A stretch of 64,000 nt of DNA. It comes from Thermococcus henrietii. Its GTDB lineage: Archaea > Methanobacteriota_B > Thermococci > Thermococcales > Thermococcaceae. Shown here one piece after another: positions 7,888 to 15,657 of the stretch; the first letter of the stretch is position 1, and each line of letters opens with the position of its first letter. The position numbers and the translations under genes are program-made. The notes below the pieces were generated by a model, which did not search any database, had not been told where the DNA came from, and worked only from the letters and a program-made list of their open reading frames with translations. Location of the stretch: assembly GCF_900198835.1 (NCBI RefSeq), contig NZ_LT900021.1, positions 2,091,761-2,155,760 of the forward strand, in the 5' to 3' direction.

Positions 7888-8535
7888 ATGGAGGTAGAGG
7901 TTCGCCGCCGGCCGGTGAGGTACGCGAGGCTCGAGATCAAACCCGACGGGAGAATCGTCGTCACCGCGCCGGAGGGCTTCGACGTTAGCGCTTTCCTCAA
8001 AAAGCACGAGAGGTGGCTGAAGGGCAGGCTGAGGGAGCTCGGGGAAGTGAGGAGAGAATCCTCAAGAGGTTTCCCCTTCTTCGGCGAGTTCTACCGGCTC
8101 GAGCTGGGGAACGTTCGGGGAATTGAGCGCAGGGACGGCGAGCTAATCCTCCCCGCCGAGCGCGAGCGGGCGCGGAAGGCCCTGAAGGAGCTCCTGCGAG
8201 GCAGGGTAACGGCGCTCGTCGCCCTCTACTCCGTCCTGATGGGCCTTTCCCCGGGCAAAATCTACATCAGGAACCAGAGAACGAAGTGGGCGAGCTGTTC
8301 GAGCAGGGGAAACCTGAGCTTCAACCTCCGCCTCGCGGCTTTACCCGAGAGGCTGATTGAGTACGTCGTAATCCATGAGCTGGCGCACCTGCGCTACCTC
8401 GACCACTCTAAGGCTTTCTGGAGGCTCGTGGGGAGATTTTATCCCGACTATATGACCGCGAGACGAGAGCTGAAGCGCTGGTGGGGGATAATCGAGGTCA
8501 ACGAGGGGTGGAGACGGCTGGAGGGAAGGGAGTGA
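7888..8535 (+). CDS. YgjP-like zinc metallopeptidase (DUF45)
   Basis: A 215-residue protein with the M48-like zinc signature HELAHLRYLDHSKAFW near residue 155 (HExxH plus a downstream His), and the family motif RTKWASCSSRGNLSFNLRL just before it. This matches the YgjP/DUF45 family of predicted zinc peptidases. The N-terminal third is a small beta-rich domain (VRRRPVRYARLEI). The ATG at 7888 follows a TATA-like TTAAAAGG and a GGTGG stretch. Its last bases overlap the next start (GTGA), so the two genes are probably co-transcribed. Substrate unknown. Confidence 0.88.
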   Translation: MEVEVRRRPVRYARLEIKPDGRIVVTAPEGFDVSAFLKKHERWLKGRLRELGEVRRESSRGFPFFGEFYRLELGNVRGIERRDGELILPAERERARKALKELLRGRVTALVALYSVLMGLSPGKIYIRNQRTKWASCSSRGNLSFNLRLAALPERLIEYVVIHELAHLRYLDHSKAFWRLVGRFYPDYMTARRELKRWWGIIEVNEGWRRLEGRE

Positions 8536-8930
8536 TTGGGAGAATCCTTAAGCTCATCGCACTGATGGCGGATGAGATAATCGTTGCCATAGTTCTGCTC
8601 GCGGTTCTTCCAGCCCTTGGAATAGACGTGCCGGCCCTCATCACGGGGCTGATTCTGGGAATCCTCCTCGTCAAGGACGTTCTGATAGCTCCGTACGTGC
8701 TCGGAGGCGGGCTCGAAAAACGGCCCCAGACGGGGCCAGAATCGCTCGTCGGCAGAACCGCTATGGTCGTGGAGGACCTCTCGCCCGAGGGCCTTGTGAA
8801 GCTCGACGGTGAACTCTGGCGCGCGAAATGCCTTCACGGAACGGCGGGAAAGGGAGAGAAGGTCAGTGTCGTGGGGGTTGAGGGGACTAAGCTCCTCGTT
8901 GAACCCCCAGCGAGCGAAGAACCTCCGTGA
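8532..8930 (+). CDS. NfeD-like membrane protein
   Basis: A 132-residue protein with two hydrophobic segments (about 10-28 and 32-52) followed by a short soluble beta-rich domain (about 70-125: LVGRTAMVVEDLSPEG, then KGEKVSVVGVEGTKLLVEP). This is the OB-fold layout of NfeD-like proteins, which act with membrane stomatin-like proteins. The GTG at 8532 overlaps the upstream TGA and follows GGAGGGAAGG. The 3' end overlaps a convergent gene by 44 bases. No stomatin gene is adjacent here, so its partner is not visible. Confidence 0.7.
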   Translation: MIGRILKLIALMADEIIVAIVLLAVLPALGIDVPALITGLILGILLVKDVLIAPYVLGGGLEKRPQTGPESLVGRTAMVVEDLSPEGLVKLDGELWRAKCLHGTAGKGEKVSVVGVEGTKLLVEPPASEEPP

Positions 8931-9321
8931 GCTCCTCCGGGTGGTTGGTCGAGAACGAGACATCCCAGCCCTTCCGCCTCTTGAGGTAGACGCAGGCCCT
9001 CGCAGGCAGGGTGAAGTGAATCTTCGCCGGACAGCTCGTCCAGCCTTCCCTGACCGCGAACCACTCGATTTCGTCAATCCTAATGGTTTTTCTGATGAAG
9101 AAACCGAGGAAACCGCTGAGAAAGATTCCCTCCTCGTAAACCCTCACACGGAAGGCCATCGCCTCAAGGATTACCGCTATTGTGAGGGCCGTTGCAACGG
9201 TCATTATGAGGACGCCCTGACCGGTGGCAAAGCTCTCGTAGAGGCCGATTGACATGCCGATTATCGGCGGAAGCAGCAGGATGGTTATCCACCTGGAGTA
9301 GAGCGTCTCCTCGTAGAGCAT
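8887..9321 (-). CDS. Small membrane protein of unknown function
   Basis: A 144-residue protein with two N-terminal hydrophobic helices (about 10-28 and 38-55) and a C-terminal soluble part that looks like a short PH-like beta domain (RVRVYEEGIFLSG, then IRIDEIEWFAVREG). I do not recognise a named family. A TATA-like TTTAAAG is present in the divergent region shared with the CoA-binding protein gene at 9386. The last 44 bases overlap the convergent NfeD-like gene, an unusually long tail overlap, so one of the two C-termini may be less conserved. Confidence 0.65.
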   Translation of the reverse strand: MLYEETLYSRWITILLLPPIIGMSIGLYESFATGQGVLIMTVATALTIAVILEAMAFRVRVYEEGIFLSGFLGFFIRKTIRIDEIEWFAVREGWTSCPAKIHFTLPARACVYLKRRKGWDVSFSTNHPEELTEVLRSLGVQRGA

Positions 9322-9385
9322 GGTCCATCGATATAGGTTCCCGCCAACGCTTTAAACCCCTTCTCAAACCTATGGTGGTGATACG

Positions 9386-9817
9386 ATGGTTAGGATTATG
9401 CCCGTTGACAGGCTGACCGACGATGACGTGAGGGAGATTCTGACGAAGTACCGGAAGATAGCCCTCGTTGGAGCTTCTCCGAAGCCCGAGCGCGACGCGA
9501 ATGAGGTCATGCGCTACCTCATCGAGAAGGGCTACGAGGTCTATCCCGTCAACCCCCGCTACTCCGAGGTTCTCGGGCAGAAGTGCTACCCAAGCGTCCT
9601 CGACATTCCCGACGAGGTCGAGATAGTTGACCTCTTTGTAAGGCCAGAGTTCACGAAGGACTACGTTGAGCAGGCGATAAAGAAGGGCGCGAAGGTTGTC
9701 TGGTTCCAGTTCGGGACCTACGATAGAGAGGCCTTCAAGAGGGCAAAGGAGGCGGGCCTTATCGCCGTCGCCCACCGCTGTATCAAGCAGGAGCACGCGA
9801 GGCTCATCGGGGACTGA
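9386..9817 (+). CDS. CoA-binding domain protein (YccU-like)
   Basis: A 143-residue Rossmann-fold protein of the small CoA-binding family. The nucleotide-binding loop IALVGASPKPERDANEVMRYL lies near residues 25-45 (quoted only to show the GAS turn), followed by YPVNPRYSEVLGQKCYPS and VDLFVRPEF. The family resembles the CoA-binding lobe of succinyl-CoA synthetase without the ligase part; exact function is not established. The start at 9386 follows GGTGGTGAT. A 950-base non-coding repeat region begins shortly after the stop. Confidence 0.88.
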   Translation: MVRIMPVDRLTDDDVREILTKYRKIALVGASPKPERDANEVMRYLIEKGYEVYPVNPRYSEVLGQKCYPSVLDIPDEVEIVDLFVRPEFTKDYVEQAIKKGAKVVWFQFGTYDREAFKRAKEAGLIAVAHRCIKQEHARLIGD

Positions 9818-9859
9818 TATTGGCCTTTAATCCAACTTTTTCCAGCATTGGATAGCATC

Positions 9860-10764
9860 TTCTCAAAGCGAACCCCTCTCCAAGCAAGCTTTTTCCCAAA
9901 AGCTTCACTAAGAAACTTTGCAACAGCCTTTGGGAAAGGCTGGCGAAAGAAATGCTCCTTCTAGCCAAAGAGCAGAAAACAGTCGTGCAATAATCAATCA
10001 AAACTTTGAAAGGGGTTTAATCCCTCAAACAAACATTTTTCAAGCAGTTTCACATTTTTATCGGTGCCCTCTGGGCGCTTTTTCAGAGTGAAACACTCAC
10101 CAAAGGGCAAGTTGAGTAGAAACCCATCTCAGAACTTGCCAATTCTTAGAAAGGCACGCATCTTCCGCCAGCGCTGAAGCTTTTGGAAAAAGCTTCACCA
10201 AAGAAACTTTGCCCGGCAAAGTTTCATCAAAGTTTGTGATTCTTTTTGTAGGGGCTCCGGTGAGAGTGTTTGCGCTTTTAATGGGCTCTTGTAGTGTGGC
10301 GAATTCCTAAATTTTGGAAGCTTTCTCACGCGGGTTTACATTTCCCCGCGCTCCGAAGGAACGCCTCCTAGAGAAACCCCTCCTAAATAACTCCTTTTAA
10401 AGAGAATTCCTTGAGAGTACTGCCACTTAAGAGTACAAACTCCTTAAAATTTCATTCTTAGAGAAGAATCACGAACCTTGGTCAAACTTCGCGCTCAGCC
10501 TTTGAGAAAGGCTGGCGAAAAGAACGCCCTTCTTCTCAAAAAGCAAAAAGTCAGTCGTGCACTGACCGAGTGCAAGTTTAGACCGGGTTTAACACCAAAC
10601 AAGACCTTTCAAGCAGTTCCAACTTTGTCATTGGCGTCCTTCGGACGCCGTTTAAAGAATGGAACACTCGCCAAAAAGCAAGTGAATGAGAAACCCACTA
10701 AGAAATGAATACCTCAAAAAGGCACATCATCTTCCACCAGCGCTTGCGCAAGCAAGGGCTGTTG
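9860..10764. repeat. Long structured non-coding repeat, copy A, ending at tRNA-Leu
   Basis: About 900 bases, more AT-rich than the coding DNA, with no convincing gene. It is a diverged copy of the sequence at 57698-58401; the strings AATCACGAACCTTGG and TTTGTGATTCTTTT are among many shared in the same order. Copy A also contains an internal near-tandem duplication: a module with CAGTCGTGCA, a GC hairpin and GAGAAACCCA occurs at about 9930-10170 and again at about 10500-10740. Hairpins recur at equivalent places with different arms, for example GGCGTCC/GGACGCC at 10633-10649 and GAAGCTTTT/AAAAGCTTC at 10176-10196. The right end meets the CCA end of tRNA-Leu. Confidence 0.8.
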
Positions 10765-10852
10765 TGGTGCGGGGGCCGGGATTTGAACCCGGGAACCCCT
10801 GCGGGACGGGACCCTAAATCCCGCGCCTTTGGCCAGGCTCGGCTACCCCCGC
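10765..10852 (-). tRNA. tRNA-Leu (anticodon UAG), CCA encoded
   Basis: Read on the minus strand, the acceptor stem GCGGGGG pairs with CCCCCGC. The D arm is followed by the anticodon stem CGGGA/TCCCG enclosing loop TTTAGGG, so the anticodon is UAG. There is a long variable arm as in leucine tRNAs, then the T arm with GGTTCAAATCC. The discriminator A is at 10768 and CCA is encoded at 10765-10767. No intron is seen. The structured repeat lies immediately downstream of the tRNA 3' end. Confidence 0.95.
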
Positions 10853-10900
10853 GCGGAAGGGAGTTTTCGCTCCACCTTTAAAAGCTTTGAGGGGAAAGCC

Positions 10901-10942
10901 TTATAAGGATGTAAAGGAAACTTTACGTAAAGGAAACTTTAC
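10901..10942 (+). promoter_or_regulatory. TATA box and two tandem palindromic operators of the DUF2178-XRE-ABC operon
   Basis: A TATA box (TTATAAGG, 10901-10908) is followed at once by two exact, directly adjoining copies of GTAAAGGAAACTTTAC (10911-10926 and 10927-10942). Each copy is an inverted repeat with 6-base arms around GAAA. They cover the expected transcription start and end 11 bases before the ATG at 10954. This layout fits a repressor site, most simply for the XRE protein encoded as the third gene of the operon; that assignment is inference. Confidence 0.75.
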
Positions 10943-10953
10943 ATGGTGGGAGC

Positions 10954-11334
10954 ATGGATAGGTGGAAGCTCATTGGGTACGCAATCCCCACAACAACGGC
11001 CCTCCTGCTGAGCCTCGCACTGTGGAAGGGAAGTGTTCTTCTGGCCTTCGGCGTCCTAGCGGCCTCAATTGCATCTTCGTTCCTCTACGCGGAGTGGCTC
11101 CAAAAACGCGGTGAGGTCATAAGCGATGAAAGAACACTCCGCATCGAGGAGGCCGCCTCGCGGAGAACTCTCCAGGTGGTCGTGCTGGCAATGGCATTTT
11201 CCGTAGTGGTCCTTTCGGTTCTCTCCAAGAGGGAGCCTGGCCTGAGGAGCGCCTACTACCTCGCCCTTGCCCTGATGGTTTTAACGTCTGTCCTCAAGCT
11301 GTGCATGAGGCACTACTACTCGCGGGTGATGTGA
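10954..11334 (+). CDS. DUF2178 membrane protein
   Basis: A 126-residue membrane protein with hydrophobic stretches at about 8-24, 27-45, 70-88 and 97-112. Between the second and third is the DUF2178 signature DERTLRIEEAASRRT. It is the first gene of a four- or five-gene operon with a paralog, an XRE regulator and an ABC exporter. DUF2178 proteins commonly neighbour small HTH regulators in archaea, but their role is not established; sensing membrane state is a guess. The ATG follows GGTGGGAG. The stop abuts the next ATG. Confidence 0.82.
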   Translation: MDRWKLIGYAIPTTTALLLSLALWKGSVLLAFGVLAASIASSFLYAEWLQKRGEVISDERTLRIEEAASRRTLQVVVLAMAFSVVVLSVLSKREPGLRSAYYLALALMVLTSVLKLCMRHYYSRVM

Positions 11335-11700
11335 ATGGGATTCAAAACAATCCACTTCCTGTTTCTCTTCGCGACTATGTTGCTAATGAGCTACTATTCC
11401 GGGATAAACACCTACATGAGCTGGCTCTTCTTCACAATCACATGGCTCGGGGCGTGGCTCCTCCTGAAGGTGTACAACAAGAGGGAACCAATAACCGACG
11501 AGAGGACAGAGCTGATAACCATGAAGAGCCTCTACAACGGAATGGGGATTGGTCTCGTGGTCTTCGGCTACGAGCTGATATGGCTTATTAGCCATGACAG
11601 CGAAACGGCGGTTCTGCTTTCCAAGTGGCTCATTTTACCCCTGCTTGCAGGCGTTTTGGCCGCGGCAATTCTGAAAGCCTACTACGAGAGGGTGATGTGA
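11335..11700 (+). CDS. DUF2178 membrane protein, paralog
   Basis: A 121-residue membrane protein, clearly related in layout to its upstream neighbour: two helices, then TDERTELITMKSLYNG at about residues 52-67, then two more helices, and both end in YY-R-VM. The ATG comes directly after the preceding TGA, so translation is probably coupled. The two proteins may form a heteromer; that is inferred from the tandem arrangement. Its stop overlaps the start of the XRE gene (TGATG). Confidence 0.8.
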   Translation: MGFKTIHFLFLFATMLLMSYYSGINTYMSWLFFTITWLGAWLLLKVYNKREPITDERTELITMKSLYNGMGIGLVVFGYELIWLISHDSETAVLLSKWLILPLLAGVLAAAILKAYYERVM

Positions 11701-11909
11701 TGCGCAACAGGTTGCGCGACCTTAGGGAGGCGAAAGGGCTAACTCAAGAAGAGCTCGCAAGGGCCTTAGGGGTTACGAGGCAGACGATTATTGCGATTGA
11801 GAAAGGGAAATACGACCCCTCCCTAAGGCTGGCCTTCAAGATAGCGCGGTTCTTCGGCGTTAAAATCGAGGACATCTTCATCTACGAGGGTGATGAAAAT
11901 GCTCGTTGA
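11700..11909 (+). CDS. XRE-family transcriptional regulator
   Basis: A 69-residue stand-alone helix-turn-helix protein of the Cro/C1 (XRE) type, starting MRNRLRDLREAKGLTQEEL, with the recognition helix in VTRQTIIAIEKGKYDPSL. This compact class (YozG-like) usually regulates its own operon. I take the ATG at 11700, which overlaps the upstream TGA; a longer frame upstream lies inside the preceding gene. The last 11 bases overlap the ABC ATPase gene. The two tandem palindromes at the operon promoter are the likely binding site. Confidence 0.9.
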   Translation: MRNRLRDLREAKGLTQEELARALGVTRQTIIAIEKGKYDPSLRLAFKIARFFGVKIEDIFIYEGDENAR

Positions 11910-12654
11910 GGTTGAGAACCTTGAGAAGGATTACGGAAAGGTCAAGGCCCTGAAGGGGGTAAGCTTCTCCATCAGGGAGGGCGAAATCTTTGGCCTCATC
12001 GGGCCGAACGGGGCCGGAAAGAGCACGACCCTCAAAATCCTCGCTACCCTGCTAAGGCCAACCGGGGGGACGGCGAGAATAGCGGGCTACGACGTCGTTA
12101 AGGAAGCCGACAGGGTCAGGGCACTAATCAGCTACCTGCCCGAAGAGGCCGGAGCGTACAAGAACCTCACCGGGAGGGAGTACCTGGAGTTCATGGCGAG
12201 GCTTTACGCCAAAGACGAGCGGAAAGCCCGGGAAATGCTCCAGCTCGGCGCTGAGCTCGCCGGCCTTGGGGAGAGGCTTGACGACAAGGTCTCAACCTAC
12301 TCCAAGGGAATGACGCGCAAGCTGTTGATAGCGAGGGCCCTCATGGTGAGGCCGAAGCTGGCAATCCTCGACGAGCCGGCGAGCGGGCTCGACATAGTGA
12401 ACGCCTACGAGATAAGGAAGACGATAAGGCGCTTCGCGAGGAGCGAAGGAACGACGTTCCTGATTTCAAGCCACAACATGCTTGAGGTCGAGTTCCTCTG
12501 CGACCGCGTTGCCATGATTGCCGGCGGAAGAATCGTGGAAATTGGAACGCCGGAGGAGCTGAAAACCAAATACGGCGCCGAGAACCTCGAGGAGGTCTTC
12601 ATGAGGGCCATCGGCGTGAGCATCCCAGAGCCGGTCGGGGGTGAGGGCTCATGA
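11899..12654 (+). CDS. ABC transporter ATP-binding protein (NatA-type)
   Basis: A 251-residue ABC ATPase of the ABC-2 exporter type. Walker A GPNGAGKST is near residues 37-45, the Q-loop region follows, the signature is YSKGMTRKLLIA, Walker B is LAILDEPASGLD, and the switch His lies in SSHNM. The ATG at 11899 is preceded by GAGGGTGAT at good spacing; in-frame GTG/ATG codons just upstream are inside that site. It overlaps the regulator gene before it, and the permease gene after it by four bases (ATGA), so the set is one transcription unit. Substrate not predictable. Confidence 0.93.
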   Translation: MLVEVENLEKDYGKVKALKGVSFSIREGEIFGLIGPNGAGKSTTLKILATLLRPTGGTARIAGYDVVKEADRVRALISYLPEEAGAYKNLTGREYLEFMARLYAKDERKAREMLQLGAELAGLGERLDDKVSTYSKGMTRKLLIARALMVRPKLAILDEPASGLDIVNAYEIRKTIRRFARSEGTTFLISSHNMLEVEFLCDRVAMIAGGRIVEIGTPEELKTKYGAENLEEVFMRAIGVSIPEPVGGEGS

Positions 12655-13928
12655 GCGATTTTCTCGTCCTGGCCAAGAAGGAGATAAAGAACCTGATGCG
12701 GGACAGAAAGCTGATTTTCGGCCTCATAATCGTGCCCCTAATCGTCTACCCGGCCCTTGGAAAGATGATGCAGTTCGGATTCGAGAGTGCCGCCAGTACC
12801 ACCCACGTGGCGATAGTCAACTTCGACGATGGAAAGTACGGCGAGCTGCTGATAAAGGCCCTGAACGTCACCCCCAACGTCACCGTAACGGTCATAAGCG
12901 CCGGCTCGGTTGATGATGCCCTGCGGAAGGCGCTCCGGGAGAATCAGAATGTCTTGGTCGTGATTCCCCCCAACTTCAGCGAGAGCATTGAGTCCGATGA
13001 GGCCGCTGTGGTCCAGATATACGGGGTTTTCAAGGGTGTCGGCTCGGGGATGAGGGAGAGCGTGAGCGAGGGCAGGATTAACGCCGTGATAAACGTTCTC
13101 TCGGAGGAGATAGCGAAGCTCAAGGTTCAGGAACTCGGCGCGAAGAACCCGGACGCGGTTCTGCACCCGATAAGGGCGGAGAGCAAGTCGTACCTCCTTG
13201 GCAGAATCGTTGACGTTCCCCCAACGGTTGTCTCGCAGGTCCTGGCTTCCCAATCCTACGGACTGCCCCTCATAGTCTTCCTGATGGTCATGATAACGTC
13301 CCAGATGTCGGCGGGGGCTGTGGCGAGTGAAAAGGAGAACAAAACCCTTGAGACGCTCCTGACGCTCCCGGTGAGAAGGACGACGATTGTGGCATCGAAG
13401 ATAACTGGAACGGCAGTGATGGGCGTCATAGCGGCCTTAGCCTATATGATTGGCCTCAAGCAGTACATGGCGGGGTTCGGGACCCAGACGGGCGTCTCGC
13501 TGAGTGAACTCGGCCTCTCGATAACACCAGCCGGCATGGCACTCTTCGGCGTCGTCGTCTTCCTGACGATAGCCTTTTCGCTGAGCCTCGCGATGCTATT
13601 GGCTGTCTTCGCCGAGGACGTTCAGAGCGCCAACACGGTGGTCAGCTCGGTCATACTGCCCCTTGCCTTCCCCTCGTTCGTCCTGATGTTCGTTGATATT
13701 AGCCAGCTCCCGGCCCTCTGGAAGTACCTGCTCCTCGCCAGCCCCTTCACTCACCCTGTCGTGGACTACCGCTACGTGATAGCGAAGGACTACACGGCCC
13801 TCGGTGCGAGCATAGCTTACCTCGCCATCGTCGCCGGTGCAACGCTCTACGTAACCGCAAGGGTCTTCGCCAGCGAGAAAATCCTGACCGCAAGGCTCGG
13901 ATGGGGAAGGCGGAAGGGGAGAGAGTGA
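12651..13928 (+). CDS. ABC-2 type transporter permease (NatB-like)
   Basis: A 425-residue permease. One N-terminal helix (about 22-40) is followed by a large extracytoplasmic domain (about 45-195) and then a C-terminal block of five to six helices (from about residue 205). The conserved SEKENKTLETLLTLPVRR stretch, typical of NatB/ABC-2 exporters, links helices in that block. It pairs with the ATPase just upstream, overlapping its stop. The pair may export sodium or a toxic compound, as in bacterial NatAB, but the sequence does not decide this. A CRISPR array begins ten bases after the stop. Confidence 0.9.
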   Translation: MSDFLVLAKKEIKNLMRDRKLIFGLIIVPLIVYPALGKMMQFGFESAASTTHVAIVNFDDGKYGELLIKALNVTPNVTVTVISAGSVDDALRKALRENQNVLVVIPPNFSESIESDEAAVVQIYGVFKGVGSGMRESVSEGRINAVINVLSEEIAKLKVQELGAKNPDAVLHPIRAESKSYLLGRIVDVPPTVVSQVLASQSYGLPLIVFLMVMITSQMSAGAVASEKENKTLETLLTLPVRRTTIVASKITGTAVMGVIAALAYMIGLKQYMAGFGTQTGVSLSELGLSITPAGMALFGVVVFLTIAFSLSLAMLLAVFAEDVQSANTVVSSVILPLAFPSFVLMFVDISQLPALWKYLLLASPFTHPVVDYRYVIAKDYTALGASIAYLAIVAGATLYVTARVFASEKILTARLGWGRRKGRE

Positions 13929-13938
13929 GGGGTTTTCT

Positions 13939-14705
13939 TTTCTAATTCTCTTTGAGTCTTATTGCAACCAACTTAGCAAAAGACAACCGCATAACCGAAT
14001 ACGACTTTCAATTCTCCTAGAGTCTTATTGCAACTTTGATGTTTCGCAGTTTGGGGCTCAGTATGACACTGCTTTCAATTCTCCTAGAGTCTTATTGCAA
14101 CTTTCGTTCTGCTCGTCATCTATGCATCGAAGCTCATCTTTCAATTCTCCTAGAGTCTTATTGCAACTCAAAGAGAACGGCTTATGTCTCTGAAAAGATT
14201 AAAGCTTTCAATTCTCCTAGAGTCTTATTGCAACAGCCACGCTCAAACCCGAGACCAAACACGAACAGAAAACTTTCAATTCTCCTAGAGTCTTATTGCA
14301 ACGTGGAAAAGTTGGGTCGTGTGGGGCTGGAACTTGGCTCTTTCAATTCTCCTAGAGTCTTATTGCAACGTGAACGCCAACCAGAAGGCGAACGTTACCG
14401 TTACAGCTTTCAATTCTCCTAGAGTCTTATTGCAACAGCGTTAGAGAAATCGCCGACGTTAAAGAGCCTCTCACTTTCAATTCTCCTAGAGTCTTATTGC
14501 AACTCAAAGAGAAAAGAGTCAAACTTATTCTCCGTAAGGGCTTTCAATTCTCCTAGAGTCTTATTGCAACCTCCCGAGGAAAGACCTCAAAATTTACGAG
14601 AGAGTCGCTTTCAATTCTCCTAGAGTCTTATTGCAACTTTGGGTGAGCCGTGTGGAGCTAAGGCCAATATCAACCCTTTCAATTCTCCTAGAGTCTTATT
14701 GCAAC
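13939..14705 (-). CRISPR. CRISPR array, 12 repeats and 11 spacers
   Basis: Thirty-base repeats, seen on the plus strand as CTTTCAATTCTCC...TCTTATTGCAAC, start at 14005, 14072, 14138, 14205, 14273, 14340, 14407, 14474, 14541, 14608 and 14676, and are identical by eye. A degenerate copy at 13939-13968, with about five changes, marks the far end. Spacers are 36-38 bases. The degenerate repeat on the left and the AT-rich leader on the right indicate that transcription runs on the minus strand, reading repeats as GTTGCAATAAGAC...GAATTGAAAG, a type seen in Thermococcales. No cas gene is nearby, so it relies on Cas proteins encoded elsewhere. Confidence 0.98.
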
Positions 14706-15140
14706 AGGGGGCGAAACTCGTCCTTTCGCCCAACAAAGGAAGAAGGACCTCTCGATATTTAAGCCTTTCTGGAAATCGGGCTTTAACCCTGGCCTTTTGT
14801 GGCTTGTCCAAACCGCTTGATGGGCACTCCCACAAGTGCAAGCAACCTGATTAGCGCTTCCCCCAGTCGAGGGAATAGCTTACCGCGATTTCCCGAGGTG
14901 TTACTGACCTCTGTTGGGTCGTCCAACGGCTATCCTGCGTTTCTCCCAAAAACAATTTGATTTAAACAGGTTTTACGGTCGTTTAGGCGTTGGAAAGGCA
15001 TCATTAAAACTGTCCGAAAATATCTCGTTACACAGACCAACAAAATCATTCCAATAAGTTACGTCTACATAACCATAAAAATCGATTTCCGGGGTGGGCC
15101 TGTAAGAGCATTCTCCAGAGGAAGGCTAAAGTGGGCCGGA
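14706..15140 (-). promoter_or_regulatory. CRISPR leader
   Basis: About 430 bases without a gene between the leader-proximal repeat and the UPF0201 gene. Read on the minus strand, a BRE/TATA-like GGCTTAAATAT lies at about 14755-14766, placing transcription start near 14730, just before the first repeat. An inverted repeat with 8-base arms, GGGCGAAA (14709-14716) and TTTCGCCC (14724-14731), stands three bases from the repeat. The far part is AT-rich. The role as leader follows from position and from the intact repeats at this end. Confidence 0.75.
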
Positions 15141-15170
15141 AAATTGTGGAAAACAGCACTCATCCGGATA

Positions 15171-15587
15171 TCACTCAATCGGCACGCCGTCCTTGGTCCT
15201 TGGGGCGAGCCACTTCATGAGCTTCCTCGGGTTCTTCGTGCGGATTATTATCGTTATGGGGCCCAACGGGGATTCCTCGTTGAAGTTCACAACTCCAGCG
15301 TAAGCGGCCTGTTTGTTCACCTTGACTATTATCTCCTCGCCAAAGTAGCCCTCCTCGAGGAAGGAGCGCGCGGTGTCGAGTATCGCCTGCCCCCTGAAAA
15401 GCTCGTAGAGCCTGCTCAGCGCTTTCCTGCTCCTCGTCTTCCCGGTGAGGATTACGTAATCGCCCCGGTCAAAGGCCTCGAACTCCAAATCGGGCACGAG
15501 GTTCAGCATCGCCCTCTTTACCTTCTCAAGGCTTTCGGTCGGGTAAACGTACGCCTCAAGCTCGACTTCCTCAAACAGCTCCTCCAT
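15171..15587 (-). CDS. UPF0201 family protein
   Basis: A 138-residue protein of the archaeal UPF0201 family, starting [19 protein letters not shown] and containing [20 protein letters not shown] and [14 protein letters not shown]. The family is a small alpha/beta RNA-binding-like fold without a settled function. The start is supported by a GGTGAGAGC ribosome binding site just upstream. It is divergent from the ZIP transporter gene at 15658, and the roughly 70 bases between them include TTATAAACC as a TATA box for this strand. It borders the CRISPR leader, with no visible functional link. Confidence 0.85.
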   Translation of the reverse strand: MEELFEEVELEAYVYPTESLEKVKRAMLNLVPDLEFEAFDRGDYVILTGKTRSRKALSRLYELFRGQAILDTARSFLEEGYFGEEIIVKVNKQAAYAGVVNFNEESPLGPITIIIRTKNPRKLMKWLAPRTKDGVPIE

Positions 15588-15657
15588 GCTCTCACCGGGC
15601 TAAGGTCGAAAGAAGGCTTATAAACCCAACCGCCCAAATAATTAGGGTGGCCTAAAT

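Noticed and set aside
10478..10708. Open frame of 76 codons inside repeat copy A
   Set aside because: The frame is not kept in the matching part of copy B, the start has no ribosome binding site, and the sequence is better explained by hairpins of the repeat.
14036..14422. Open frame across the CRISPR array
   Set aside because: Its translation simply repeats the CRISPR repeat unit.
13939..15140. A complete CRISPR-Cas locus
   Set aside because: No cas gene lies within the surrounding genes; only array and leader are present.
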